In this document: one piece after another, positions 48,927-59,294 of the stretch
Position numbering within the stretch: position 1 is the stretch's first letter
How the letters are laid out: each line of letters begins with the position of its first letter
Source: Ashinkailepas kermadecensis
Lineage: Eukaryota; Arthropoda; Thecostraca; Neolepadidae
Length of the DNA stretch: 64,000 nt
NCBI GenBank assembly: GCA_034440615.1
Contig: JAOTOM010004125.1
Span: 162,481 to 226,480 of the forward strand
Direction of reading: 5' to 3'
The notes under the pieces: generated by a model
What the model saw: only the letters and a program-made list of their open reading frames with translations
Told to the model about the DNA's origin: nothing
Database searches by the model: none
Program-made: the position numbers and the translations under genes

Positions 48927-49240
48927 TCACAACTGCTGCTTCTTAGAAAAAGATGTGGAGACATGGACACGATCCATGGTGTCCCATGCCTTCAAGTCCA
49001 ACACCAATCCGGCTAGCAGTTCTGGAGACTCTTCCTCGATCAAAATCTGCATGTTTGTAGGCAAAAATTGTTTGTCCCTACAGTCCTATGACGACCAGAG
49101 GGACGGAATCTTTGATTTGACAGCACGCTACTTCCTTATGATCAGATTCAAATACACATTGGCACATGTAAGTTCAATCTCAAGTCGAGGTGACAACACC
49201 AGGTGGAGAGTTTTCATCCCACAAGTGAGATCATGCCACG
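48927..49240 (-). CDS. Unrecognised coding-like segment, possible terminal exons
   Basis: On the minus strand, the segment 49077-48927 reads KQFLPTNMQILIEEESPELL then AGLVLDLKAWDTMDRV and ends in TGA at 48927-48929. A splice-acceptor-like CTGTAG lies immediately before it. Just upstream, another minus frame (about 49175-49082) reads CVFESDHKEVACCQIKDSVP then LVVIGL before a TAG. A third (about 49222-49130) reads LHLVLSPRLEIELTCANVYL. The residue mix looks protein-like rather than random, but the three are in different frames. This could be one decayed gene with frameshifts or genuine small exons. I cannot name the family. Confidence 0.3.
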
Positions 49241-50649
49241 CATGCTGCCCGGACCCACGCAGTGAATCAGGCAGCTGTCGGGTGACAAACGTGCGCTGAG
49301 TAGGGCGCGCCACCGTCGCGAAAAAGAGTGCGCCACCGTCGCTGTAGTCCATTAAGAATATTACTGCCTCCTTTGATGTGTGGCATGTTCAAATTTCCGT
49401 CATCGATCATCCGACAGTTCGGGTGGCGAGCCATCGCCGATCGAAGGCCGCCATTGTTCTCTGACACGGACCTGCAACAGCTGGCCTGCAACACCGGACT
49501 GCTGCAACAAACCTTGGCTACGACCAACCATCGTTGATTGCGAGCGAAGGCCGGACTAGAGCGAGTCCACTGCTGCCGTGAATATGCTCGTTTGAGCGCC
49601 CGATCTGGGCGGACCGTCACGCTTTTGAAACGGTGGCAACTTTTTTCTGCTACGGTGTGCAGCTTTTCGTGTAGCTGGCACCGCAGCCGGAACTTCCATC
49701 CGTCCTGGGTGACAAACGGGAAAAATCTTTGAATTGTATCCCGGCGTTTCCAGTTCAGTGCCGGGAAGGGATTGCACTTTTTGATTTCTGTCGCTAGTTA
49801 TGGAATTTGGTGGATGTATCGCATCCGAAGTCACCTTCGCTTTGCATGCATACCTGAAGGAGGTGCTGGTGGATGAGGATGCATCCTCCAAACAGCATGT
49901 CCATTATGTCAGTCAGAAATGAAACATTGAAATTGGGTTCATGCATTGGTCGCGCGATAATCTTCCTCTTCCAGCCACACAATTCAAACTTTATGCAATA
50001 GCCTGTTATTTCCCCACTTACCTACCTGTCATCTAATTTGCAGGATGCACCATGCAACCACTACTCAGCTGCTCCTTATCCTACAAAAACATGCCACACG
50101 TGATATTTTCTGGTCAGAATATTGTGAATCGGTCACGTTTAAAATGAAAGATATAGGCATCCAACCACTTCAAATAATGCTCAGAATGGAGTGCATGATC
50201 TTGCTTCACGAGGTAAAAATGGACGAGCATCATTGCAACTTAATCACTTAATTCAGTGGAATGTGATAACACCTCAAACGATATGCTTCGGAAAGATGAC
50301 ATGCTGACATGACGGTTTACTGGGACGGTGTACAGGCAATATACTTTCCGTATTATTCCTCCAAGTTACGCAACAGCCTAGATTCTACTTCTGCTATGCA
50401 TCTTCGAATCTCCACTTCCTCATTTACGTGACAAATGAAGGAACTGCTGGACAGGATGTGAACCCCCGCCACCTCTGGGAATAATTCCATCCGTGCGATC
50501 ATTGAGTCTGCTGGCCACATTTGGCTCATCAGTTGGTTTCAGCTGGGTCGTGGGCCTAGACCCGCTGCAGCAGGCACAGACAGGCTCTGCCTGGCTGAGG
50601 TTTGATCCGACTCTTTCGTCCCGATGCCTCCTGTATTCCCGGCCCTCCA
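49241..50649. other. No recognisable feature
   Basis: Open frames such as 49267-49620 (minus) have no recognisable domain. No repeat was seen. Confidence 0.35.
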
Positions 50650-50815
50650 GCCAGGGGGCCGCAGTAGCGCAGTCGGTAGGGTGTCGGATTCTTGATCGCA
50701 AGGTTGCGGGTTCGAATCTCGCAGCCGGCGGCATTACCGGGTCCACCCGCGACCAATCGGCGTGAGAAGTTGGCGACGTTATGTGACCTAGCGGTTGAAT
50801 GCGTCTTAAAATAAC
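50650..50815 (+). mobile_element. tRNA-derived SINE, copy 2
   Basis: A well-preserved head: box A TAGCGCAGTCGG (about 50665), GGATTCTTGATC resembling a tRNA-Lys (CTT) anticodon arm, and box B GGGTTCGAATCTC (about 50708). The body continues with AGTTGGCGACGTTATGTGAC, CTAGCGGTTGAATGCGTC and a TTAAAATAA end, all shared with the copy at 3380-3568. The head resembles a tRNA, but the joined body shows it is a SINE and not a tRNA gene. Confidence 0.85.
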
Positions 50816-50869
50816 CCAAGGCCCTCCAGCAAATTCCGGAGGATTCGGGGCGGGCGTATCTTCTGTGGG

Positions 50870-51307
50870 TCAGCTGGCGCGGGGACGGCAGTCTACCATC
50901 ACGGTGCTGGAGAGGCTGCCGTCAGAGTGAACGAGCTTAGTGCTGGCCACCGGGCTGACCGCGGGTCGCAGGAACTCGGGTACCGCAAAAGCAACGCTTT
51001 TGTTCTTAGTCTGACCTGCATTTGAAGTTTTTGAGTTTGTCGAATTCCATTCCATTGGGCAGCGGTACATTTCTGCATGTGTTCGAGGAGCGTGAATCCC
51101 CCACTGGGCTTGACGCGGGATCGCTTCTTGCTCTGGGCGGTGCTTGGCGGTCATCTCGACTGTTGCAGATGACTTCGACTCCCGACGGTGATGCTCGTCG
51201 GTGATTCGTGGAGGTGGGGCAGTGGTGGGGCAGTGGTGGGGCAATGGTGGCCGGCGGGGCGCCGTAACCGATCGCCTCGGCAAGGATCTGCTATACTCTA
51301 TGCTCAT
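50870..51307 (-). CDS. Hypothetical open frame, 145 codons
   Basis: An open frame with no recognisable domain. The N-terminal half is Pro/Arg-rich and low in complexity. The C-terminal half (KSVAFAVPEFLRPAVSPVAS) looks more protein-like. It lies directly downstream (in its own direction) of a G-rich GGGGCAGTGGT repeat. Weak candidate only. Confidence 0.18.
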   Translation of the reverse strand: MSIEYSRSLPRRSVTAPRRPPLPHHCPTTAPPPRITDEHHRRESKSSATVEMTAKHRPEQEAIPRQAQWGIHAPRTHAEMYRCPMEWNSTNSKTSNAGQTKNKSVAFAVPEFLRPAVSPVASTKLVHSDGSLSSTVMVDCRPRAS

Positions 51308-51664
51308 TGATGCAGGATGGCTTAGTCTAAGTTGGAGCCCCGCTCGGCCGGTCTGTCGAGCAATCCGATGTCTATCTCGCGGTGGCGTAAAGCTGTGCCA
51401 AAATGTGCGAGATTAGCTTGGACTAAATAATTGCATGAAAGGTAAATCGTGGTCGATGAATGGAGAGCACAGATCATGAAGGCGCGCATGGCTGCATAAG
51501 CATTCCAGACAATGCGCCTATGGCTGATAAACTCGGATATTCGCCTTCATTGCGCTCTCAGCACATGTCCTCGCCCGTCCCGTACCTTCACAGGCGCCTT
51601 GTCCTAGCATAGCCTCCGCCACGAAGGTCTGATTATCGTTCGCGTCCAGATCCGCTCTTCGAAT
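51308..51664. other. No recognisable feature
   Basis: Nothing supportable. Confidence 0.4.
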
Positions 51665-52680
51665 AGAGTGCAGCTGTGGTCGGACAGCACAGACCACGTC
51701 TGCGCCTGGACCCTCTCTGTCTCGCCGGACCGGGCGAGGCTTCTCAGCCTCTCCTGCAGCTCCGAGTGATCCGTCCTGTCAGCTGTGGTCAGGGCTTCTT
51801 TCCGGTGGACTCAGGCCACGCCTAAGCCTGGACTCTCTCTGTCTCGCCGGACCGGGCGAGGCTTCTCAGCCTCTCCTGCAGCTCCGAGTGATCCGTCCTG
51901 TCAGCTGTGGTCGGGTGACTCAGGCCACGCCTAAGCCTGGACTCTCTCTGTCTCGCCGGACCGGGCGAGGCTTCTCAGCCTCTCCTGCAGCTCCGAGTGA
52001 TCCGTCCTGTCAGCTGTGGTCGGACAGCACAGACCACGTCTGCGCCTGGACCCTCTGTCTCGCCGGACCGGGCGAGGCTTCTCAGCCTCTCCTGATTCTC
52101 GCCGGACCGGGCGAGGCTTCTCAGCCTCTCCTGCAGCTCCGAGTGATCCGTCCTGTCAGCTGTGGTCGGACACACAACCCCCCCCCCTCCGTGGGTTTGG
52201 GGACTCAGGCCACGCCTAAGCCTGGACTCTCTCTGTCTCGCCGGACCGGGCGAGGCTTCTCAGCCTCTCCTGCAGCTCCGAGTGATCCGTCCTGTCAGCT
52301 GTGGTCGGACAGCACAGACCACGTCTGCGCCTGGACCCTCTGTCTCGCCGGACCGGGCGAGGCTTCTCAGCCTCTCCTGCAGCTCCGAGTGATCCGTCCT
52401 GTCAGCTGTGGTCGGGGGACTCAGGCCACGCCTAAGCCTGGACCCTCTGTCTCGCCGGACCGGGCGAGGCTTCTCAGCCTCTCCTGCAGCTCCGAGTGAT
52501 CCGTCCTGTCAGCTGTGGTCGGGGGACTCAGGCCACGCCTAAGCCTGGACTCTCTCTGTCTCGCCGGACCGGGCGAGGCTTCTCAGCCTCTCCTGCAGCT
52601 CCGAGTGATCCGTCCTGTCAGCTGTGGTCGGGGGACTCAGGCCACGCCTAAGCCTGGACACTCTCTGTCAGACCGGGCGT
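51665..52680. repeat. 107-109 bp array of two unit types, about nine units
   Basis: CTCGCCGGACCGGGCGAGGC recurs at 51843, 51952, 52059, 52098, 52237, 52344, 52451 and 52560, mostly 107-109 bp apart, with one 39 bp internal duplication and one unit holding a C-run insertion. Units share the block up to TCAGCTGTGGTC. They then carry either GGACAGCACAGACCACGTCT (type A) or GACTCAGGCCACGCCTAAGC (type B), in the order A B B A B A B B B. CTCGCCGG...CCGGGCGAG is an inverted repeat within each unit. Confidence 0.95.
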
Positions 52681-53394
52681 GCTTTTTCAGTTTATTCTGC
52701 ACCCCGGAATGGCCTGTCCTGACTCCTGACGCTATTCCGCCTTCATCCTGCAGCTCCATCTTGCGTGATCATGCGAGCAAAACATAGGATAATACATGGG
52801 ATATCCTATTTGGGTATTAAAGCATTATCACGAATGCTCCAGTACATGACCTTGAGGAGGAAGTATCCGGCCAATGAAAGCGTATCCTGTCGGCCATCCT
52901 GGTAGAGCGGGTGGGGTGGGGGAGGGGACAACCGATCTCATGGAACAATGACATGCAAGGGTCGAACCAAAAATTGCACTCCATTCCGAAGCCTCCATCG
53001 GTATTCAGTATGTTAGACTGTTAGATAATGTGCATTCTGTCGGTAATATTTGGTTTCCGTAAAACTCGTCCAGAATTAGAAAAGACGCGCAAAACACAGG
53101 AACGTCATTGCATTTCGTGACCTTCCGTGGTGACAGTATCTTCCCTTCCCTGTTTGGATCCACCTCCGCTGGTTAGTTGCGGCGGGCTGCTGATGCAATG
53201 CATGCAGATCTCACGTGATGTATTCCAGAGATTCATGTATGCCAGATGTATTCCAGAGTCCAAACATCAGACTCTAAGCGTCAGGCTACGTAGACCAACC
53301 ACTGGAGACATTCGAAAATGCGCATGAACACACTTACAATTCACCACGCTTGGCCAAGCTCACACGTCAGAGGTCACAGGTGAAGCTGCAGAGG
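52681..53394. other. No recognisable feature
   Basis: Downstream flank of the cuticle-protein gene (which lies on the minus strand). No poly(A) signal stands out. Confidence 0.35.
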
Positions 53395-53640
53395 TCACGT
53401 GCTGTCCGCCCTAGCTCGGCGTGCCGACTCGCGCGGCTGGTGGCCGCCGTGCACGAGGTAGCCCCGCTCGTCGGCCGTGTAGTGGATCAGCAGGTGGGCA
53501 CCCTCGGGCGACACGTACTCGAGCGAGCCGGTGACGCGCACGACTCCGTTGGGCCCCACGTGGCCGGCAGTCCGCACGTCCGTGCCGTCCGACAGTCGGT
53601 AGTTGCTGATCCAGCTGCCGTCGGCGCCTCTGAACAGCAC
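53395..53640 (-). CDS. Cuticular protein, R&R (RR-1) chitin-binding exon, last exon
   Basis: The exon encodes 81 residues and a TGA. The run G-SLEYVSPE-G-AHLLIH-Y-T-A-D-E-R-G-Y satisfies the RR-1 pattern G-x8-G-x6-Y-x-A-x-E-x-G-Y, and a Pro follows seven residues later. Ahead of it, RGADGSWISNYRLSDGTDVR fits the usual 'DGSY.Y.YET.DGT' part of the extended R&R domain (Chitin_bind_4). Such proteins are secreted and bind chitin in the arthropod cuticle; RR-1 types are usual in soft or flexible cuticle. The exon begins in phase 0 directly after a CAG acceptor (53641-53643, minus). It joins in phase to the exon at 55702-55776. GC content is high. The tail after the domain is short and basic. Identification as a cuticular protein is confident; the exact subfamily is not. 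Confidence 0.82.
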   Translation of the reverse strand: MLFRGADGSWISNYRLSDGTDVRTAGHVGPNGVVRVTGSLEYVSPEGAHLLIHYTADERGYLVHGGHQPRESARRARADST

Positions 53641-53704
53641 CTGCACGGGCCAGTGACGTCACGGTCACGTCAGACGTCTCGTCACGCCCGTCTGAGGTCA
53701 CACA

Positions 53705-55372
53705 CGTCGGACAGGCGGGTCTGCCGCGGGCTGCAGGTCAGAGGGTGACACAGGCGGGTCTGCCGCGGGCTGTAGGTCAGAGGGTGATACAGGCTGTAGG
53801 TCAGAGGGTGATACAGGCTGTAGGTCAGAGGGTGACACAGGCGGGTCTGACGCGGGCTGTAGGTCAGAGGGTGATACAGGCTGTAGGTCAGAGGGTGACA
53901 CAGGCTGTAGGTCAGAGGGTGACACAGGCTGTAGGTTAGAGGGTGATACAACTGGAACAGATGCGGGCTATAGGTTAGAGGGTGACACAGGCGGGTCTGA
54001 CGCGGGCTGTAGATCAGAGGGTGATACAGGCTGTAGGTTAGAGGGTGATACAACTGGAACAGATGCGGGCTATAGGTTAGAGGGTGACACAGGCGGGTCT
54101 GACGCGGGCTGTAGATCAGAGGGTGATACAGGCTGTAGGTCAGAGGGTGACGCAGCTTGAACAGGTGCGGGCTGTAGGTCAGAGGGTGATACAGGCGGGT
54201 CTGACGCGGGCTGTAGATCAGAGGGTGATACAGGCTGTAGGTCAGAGGGTGATACAGGCCGTAGGTCAGAGGGTGACACAGGCTGTGGGTCAGAGGGTGA
54301 CACAGCTGGAACAGATGCGGGCTGTAGGTCAGAGGGTGACACAGGCTGTAGGTCAGAGGGTGACACAGGCTGTAGGTCAGAGGGTGATACAGGCCGTAGG
54401 TCAGAGGGTGACACAGGCTGTAGGTCAGAGGGTGACACAGGCTGTAGGTCAGAGGGTGATACAGGCTGTAGGTCAGAGGGTGACACAGGCTGTAGGTCGG
54501 AGGGTGATACAGGCCGTAGGTCAGAGGGTGACACAGGCTGTAGGTCAGAGGGTGATACAGGCGGGTCTGACGCGGGCTGTAGATCAGAGGGTGATACAGG
54601 CTGTAGGTCAGAGGGTGATACAGGCCGTAGGTCAGAGGGTGACACAGGCTGTGGGTCAGAGGGTGACGCAGCTTGAACAGGTGCGGGCTGTAGGTCAGAG
54701 GGTGATACGGGCGGGTCTGACGCGGGCTGTAGATCAGAGGGTGATACAGGCTGTAGGTCAGAGGGTGATACAGGCCGTAGGTCAGAGGGTGACACAGGCT
54801 GTGGGTCAGAGGGTGACACAGCTGGAACAGATGCGGGCTGTAGGTCAGAGGGTGACACAGGCTGTAGGTCAGAGGGTGACACAGGCTGTAGATCAGAGGG
54901 TGATACAGGCTGTAGGTCAGAGGGTGACACAGGCTGTAGGTCAGAGGGTGACACAGGCTGTAGGTCAGAGGGTGATACAGGCTGTAGGTCAGAGGGTGAC
55001 ACAGGCTGTAGGTCAGAGGGTGATACAGGCGGGTCTGACGCGGGCTGTAGGTCAGAGGGTGATACAGGCCGTAGGTCAGAGGGTGACACAGGCTGTAGGT
55101 CAGAGGGTGATACAGGCGGGTCTGACGCGGGCTGTAGGTCAGAGGGTGATACAGGCTGTAGGTCAGAGGGTGACACAGGCGGGTCTGACGCGGGCTGTAG
55201 GTCAGAGGGTGATACAGGCCGTAGGTCAGAGGGTGACACAGGCTGTAGGTCAGAGGGTGACACAGACTGTAGGTCAGAGGGTGACACAGGCTGTAGGTCA
55301 GAGGGTGACACAGCTGGAACAGATGCGGGTTGTAGGTCAGAGGGCGACAGACAGCTCTGACGCGGGCTGTAG
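53705..55372. repeat. 24 bp minisatellite with 39 bp variants, filling the cuticle-gene intron
   Basis: The unit GGGTGAYACAGGCTGTAGGT plus CAGA repeats about sixty times. It is interspersed with longer variants carrying GCGGGTCTGACGCGGGCTGT or CTGGAACAGATGCGGGCTGT inserts, 36-39 bp in total. All lengths are multiples of three. Very long open frames on both strands are therefore artefacts: 53682-55385 minus, reading HPLTYSL-type repeats; 54084-55436 plus, reading VGQRVTQA. Larger blocks of several units are also repeated, giving higher-order structure. Confidence 0.97.
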
Positions 55373-55544
55373 ATGTCATGCACACGGGGGTAGACTCGTT
55401 CGGGCTTCACTCTCGCTCGTAATAATAAAGCTGTAATTCGTCGATATACGGGGTGAAGAATCATTGAAGACCACCATCGTTCCAAATCGGACCTTACCTC
55501 CACGCGTCTTATGCCGGCCAAAACAGCTCGACTGGTTACTGGCC

Positions 55545-55700
55545 GACGGTAGGTACATACCCCCACAAAACCCATCCACAGTCACGCTTTAGCTGGTGTG
55601 GATACACGGACGCATAGACTGGTGACGAGTCGACAGTAGGTACCTCCACAAAGCCCACCTACAGCCACGCATTTAGCTGGTGTGGATACACTGACGCATA
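55545..55700. repeat. 84 bp tandem duplication beside the splice donor
   Basis: AGCTGGTGTGGATACACNGA recurs at 55591 and 55675, 84 bp apart, with similar sequence on both sides. On the minus strand one copy begins at the real donor (CAGGTATGCGTC); the other has CAGTCTATGCGTC, which lacks the GT. Confidence 0.9.
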
Positions 55701-55701
55701 C

Positions 55702-55776
55702 CTGACTGAGAAGCGTTGCTTTGTACTTGGAGCTGGGTGCGCCCAGTGCGCCAGTGAGAAGCATGGAGAAGACCAG
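55702..55776 (-). CDS. Cuticular protein, signal-peptide exon (upstream of the RR-1 exon)
   Basis: Minus strand: WPLVFSMLLTGALGAPSSKY followed by KATLLSQ, ending CAG|GTATGCG, a strong donor in phase 0 that matches the phase of the RR-1 exon. The hydrophobic run followed by Gly-Ala-Pro is a secretory signal with a cleavage site near GA|P. No ATG precedes it in frame before an upstream TGA. A CCGCAG just before TGG could be an acceptor, and many arthropod cuticle genes have a first exon coding only the first few residues. The true start codon probably lies farther upstream (above 55800), beyond or before the 40 bp array. The spliced product would be a small protein of about 110 residues. Confidence 0.6.
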
Positions 55777-55834
55777 AGGCCACTGCGGCACATACGTCAG
55801 CCGTTGTCACGGACTATGTACGGTCAGCGTGCCA

Positions 55835-56575
55835 GTCACGGCCACGATGTTCCCTATGTTACACACAACCTCTCAACAGGGCTGCGATGTTCTCTATGTT
55901 ACACACAACGTACAAATAAGGCCACGATGTTCCATATCTCACACACAACCTACCAACAACGCCACGATGTTCTCTATGTTACACACAACGTACAAACAAG
56001 GGCACGATGTTCTCTATGTTGTGCACAACCTCCCAACAAGACCACGATATTCTCCACGTCACACATAAACTACCAACAGGGTCGCAATGTTCCATATGTC
56101 ACATGCAACCTCCCAACAGGCCACGATGTTTCCTTTGTCACACACGACCTACCAACAGGCAGCGGTGTTCCCTATGCTACACACAACATACCAACAAGGC
56201 CGCGATGTTTCCTTTGTCACACACGACCTACCAACAGGCAGCGGTGTTCCCTGTGTTACACACAACCTCCCGACAGGGCCACGCTGTTCTCTATGTCACA
56301 CACAACCTATCAACAAGGTCGCGATGTTTCCTATGTGACACACGACCTGCTAACAAGGCCGCGATGTTCTCCATGTCACACACAGCCTATCAACAAGGCC
56401 GCGATGCGCATTATATCACACACGACCTACCAACAAGGCCGCGATATTCTCCATGTCACACACAACACACCAACAAGGCCGCGATGTTCCGTATGTCACA
56501 CACGACCTGCCAGCATGGCGGTGACGTTCTCCATGCCACACACGACCTACCAGCAGGGCAGCGACGTTCTCCATG
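55835..56575. repeat. 40 bp minisatellite, about eighteen copies
   Basis: CGATGTTC recurs at 55845, 55885, 55925 and 55965 and onward. Each unit carries a TATGTCACACACAACCTACC segment and an AACAAGGCC segment. Units are 5-20 percent diverged. Confidence 0.95.
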
Positions 56576-56599
56576 TCACGTCGGGGCTTCTCACTTCGA

Positions 56600-56634
56600 T
56601 GGGCAAACAGACAGACAGACAGACAGACAGACGG
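56600..56634. repeat. (CAGA)n microsatellite
   Basis: About seven consecutive CAGA units following GGGCAAA. Confidence 0.97.
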
Positions 56635-58421
56635 CAGTCTGATACACGCGAGCACGCGCACCACAGCTAGGTGCTCCGCTGGGTGGTGCCGTGCTCCGAC
56701 TGTGGCGGTGGCGTGCCCCCGGCCCGGCCGCAGGTGCGCCGGACCAGCCGGAGCCGGCGGTCGGCCCGTGCGGCGGCGGCGGCTTAACTCGGCGGCGTAG
56801 CGCCCGGCTGGGGGATCATCTGGCCGCTTCGAGCACCGCCGAACGGACGTGCCCAACTGACGCGGACCGGGCCGGCTAACGCTACGCTACGCAAATGCTG
56901 CGTGTACAGCGGCCGTTTATCGCTAGCACGCGACGGCACGCCGGCCGGTCAAGGTCAAATCCGCGTCGGAGTCCGCAGTCAAACGCTCTAACGCTCTCCT
57001 GTCGAGGGTCGGACTCTAACTGGAGGTGGCTGCCACCCCCAGTCGGATTGTTAAAGTCGTGGACGTTAAGCCGCTCTGAAATGTGGTAGATCTGAGCATG
57101 CATCTTTTGCGCATGCTTCCATGCAGCGAAGTATCCGGGTCAGGTCAGGCCACTTAGACAAGACGTGATTATTCAGGGCATGTCAGACGGATTTGTGTCC
57201 AAACGGAGATGATGATATTGCACACACATCCGTATTACTGAACTAAAGCTTTCATCATCCTGCACAAATGGATGCTTGATTACTCAGATACACCTAAAGG
57301 TTGATTGTTTGACCATGACGCTTGACGCAAGGTTGTGACCGTTCCAAGATCACATAAGCAATAGTATACGTAGCATACATAAGTATTAATATATGTTGCA
57401 ATTTGAACTCTTCAAACGCATTTTTAAAAGAAACATCAAGAAAACACGCTTATGTTTCTTTTGCCCTCACGATAACCCATCACAGAGGTCATGTAAGACC
57501 ACCCACCCTCGCCGGTATTGGGAGGCTTGTCACCTTCGCATGGCACGGTATTGGCTGGTAAGCGCCTGCCCTGGCAATTCCAAACAGAGCAGACTAGAAA
57601 AACAATGCAAAAGCTAGCGTGCAGTTTGCTACAAGATCTCGCGGCTGACACCACTCACGGCTTTGTGCGGACGTGAGGAGTGAGGTCAAAGGTTAAACTT
57701 TGTCAACAGTCGAGAAATTTGACTTGTTGCAAATTCTAACAAATGTATGGCTCATATGAGTGTGAAGTATTTGCTGAAGCTTTCCTTCGGATATTGTCAG
57801 TCTAATGTCTAATTCGCTATGGATCATAGCGCCATGCGTAGCGCTATCATCCATAGTGCTATGGAAATGTAAATATATATATAACAGGAATGTGAACGGA
57901 AATGTAGGTACATTCCATGTCAGGTCTTAACGTTTCCATTTTCAACTCGGCTTGAGCAGAATGGCCGTCATGTTTGAATACCACATTCAGAATCACCCCA
58001 GAGTGGTCCCAAATTCGAAAATGGCTATACGAGCTCATCTTTGGTCAATGACATTGGATGACCCTCATGCTTGGATGACATTGAATGGCCCACCACAGCA
58101 GGAATTTGAGCTCAGCGTCCACTTTTATTCCCTGGCCATCTGAACTGTCACTTGACCACACTTCGCGAAATGCTTAAAAAATATATGTGGTCAGGAGTAC
58201 TTTTATCCTGATCAAGATGCATATCTAAAGGTTCGATCATGATGTGCGGCATAAAAACCGATACGCCATGTCCGAATCTACACGCACAATCCTATCGTTG
58301 GGATTTTTGGGCGATTTTTGGGCGTGTTGGTGTTCTGCAGTCGAAATGTCCGATTTTCTCGACATATTTATTATCTTACCTGACCTAGGGGAACAAAAAT
58401 TAACCTCACGAGGTCATGATA
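56635..58421. other. No recognisable feature; GC-rich 56650-56890
   Basis: The GC-rich, CpG-rich block could hold the promoter or first exon of the minus-strand cuticle gene. I cannot pick out a start codon. The rest shows nothing supportable. Confidence 0.35.
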
Positions 58422-58467
58422 GGGACCTGGAAAAAAACACCTTACGGTGTTTTTTTTTCCAGGTCCC
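58422..58467. repeat. Near-perfect 46 bp inverted repeat
   Basis: GGGACCTGG, seven A and CACC (58422-58441), the loop TTAC, then GGTG, nine T and CCAGGTCCC (58446-58467). The arms pair perfectly except for the unequal A/T run. Confidence 0.93.
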
Positions 58468-59294
58468 CAGTTCAATTAGGGGAAATGGCAAGGGGGTGGC
58501 AACCAACTCCACCACCACCACACCCCCACCCACCCCCTCGACGGGGAAACATAGCGAAATGCTCCCGCAAGGTGAGGGCCAAGGATCTAGAGATGTGCAT
58601 GGAGTCTAACATAAATTATTTATCGTGAAGCATCGCGCAGATACATTTGCAAGTACAATTTATGTCGTTTTACTAAACACAGCTTACTTAGTGCTATTTT
58701 TCTGGATTTTAGATCCATGGAATATTTCGGCAAAAACGAGCGCACACTACCTAACACTACTCACGACATTCGTGAGAATGGCTTCGGAGAAACCGTTTTC
58801 AAGGGGTAGCCATGTGAACCTTAGGCACCAGCACACTCCCCCTTCTGTACGGTGTGGGCATAGTTAAGGTATCTCAGCCTTACAGTCTTGTATGAATGTG
58901 CATGTCCTCTACAAAATGCATTTCAAGGCGGTCGAAATGGTGATCCACAAATGGCTGGGTTGTTTTCAAAAGGGTCGAAGCATTTTCCTCCAATCTGTCA
59001 GTTCCCAAGACTTCATGCCCTTCTTTTGGAAACGTCACGACTTTACGCCTGCTTATGCACCGCAGATTAATGACAGTACTGTAGCTCGGTACCGCCTGTC
59101 AAGAGTTGATGAACTATTCCTTGGCGTGTATGTACGGACAGCACAGGCCATCGGGGGGAATAAGTAATCTCTCAATTGGCGGGCTTTTAAAGCAGCTGCT
59201 ATTCATCTTCTCGTGGGTTCATCGTCCCCTCATGACGCTTATAAACATGCACAATATTAACATAGACGGCGAGGTTTCCTTTGTGATGCTGTAG
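58468..59294. other. No recognisable feature
   Basis: Short open frames at 58888-59167 (plus, two frames) have no recognisable domain. Confidence 0.35.

Noticed and set aside
50656..50735. Functional tRNA-Lys gene
   Set aside because: Box A and B are good, but the same body and tail follow a second tRNA-like head at 3.4 kb, so it is a SINE head.
53682..55385. 567-codon minus-strand and 450-codon plus-strand open frames with Ser/Pro- or Val/Gln-rich repeats
   Set aside because: They arise from a 24/39 bp minisatellite whose lengths are multiples of three, so several frames stay open on both strands. The array lies between two exons joined in phase.
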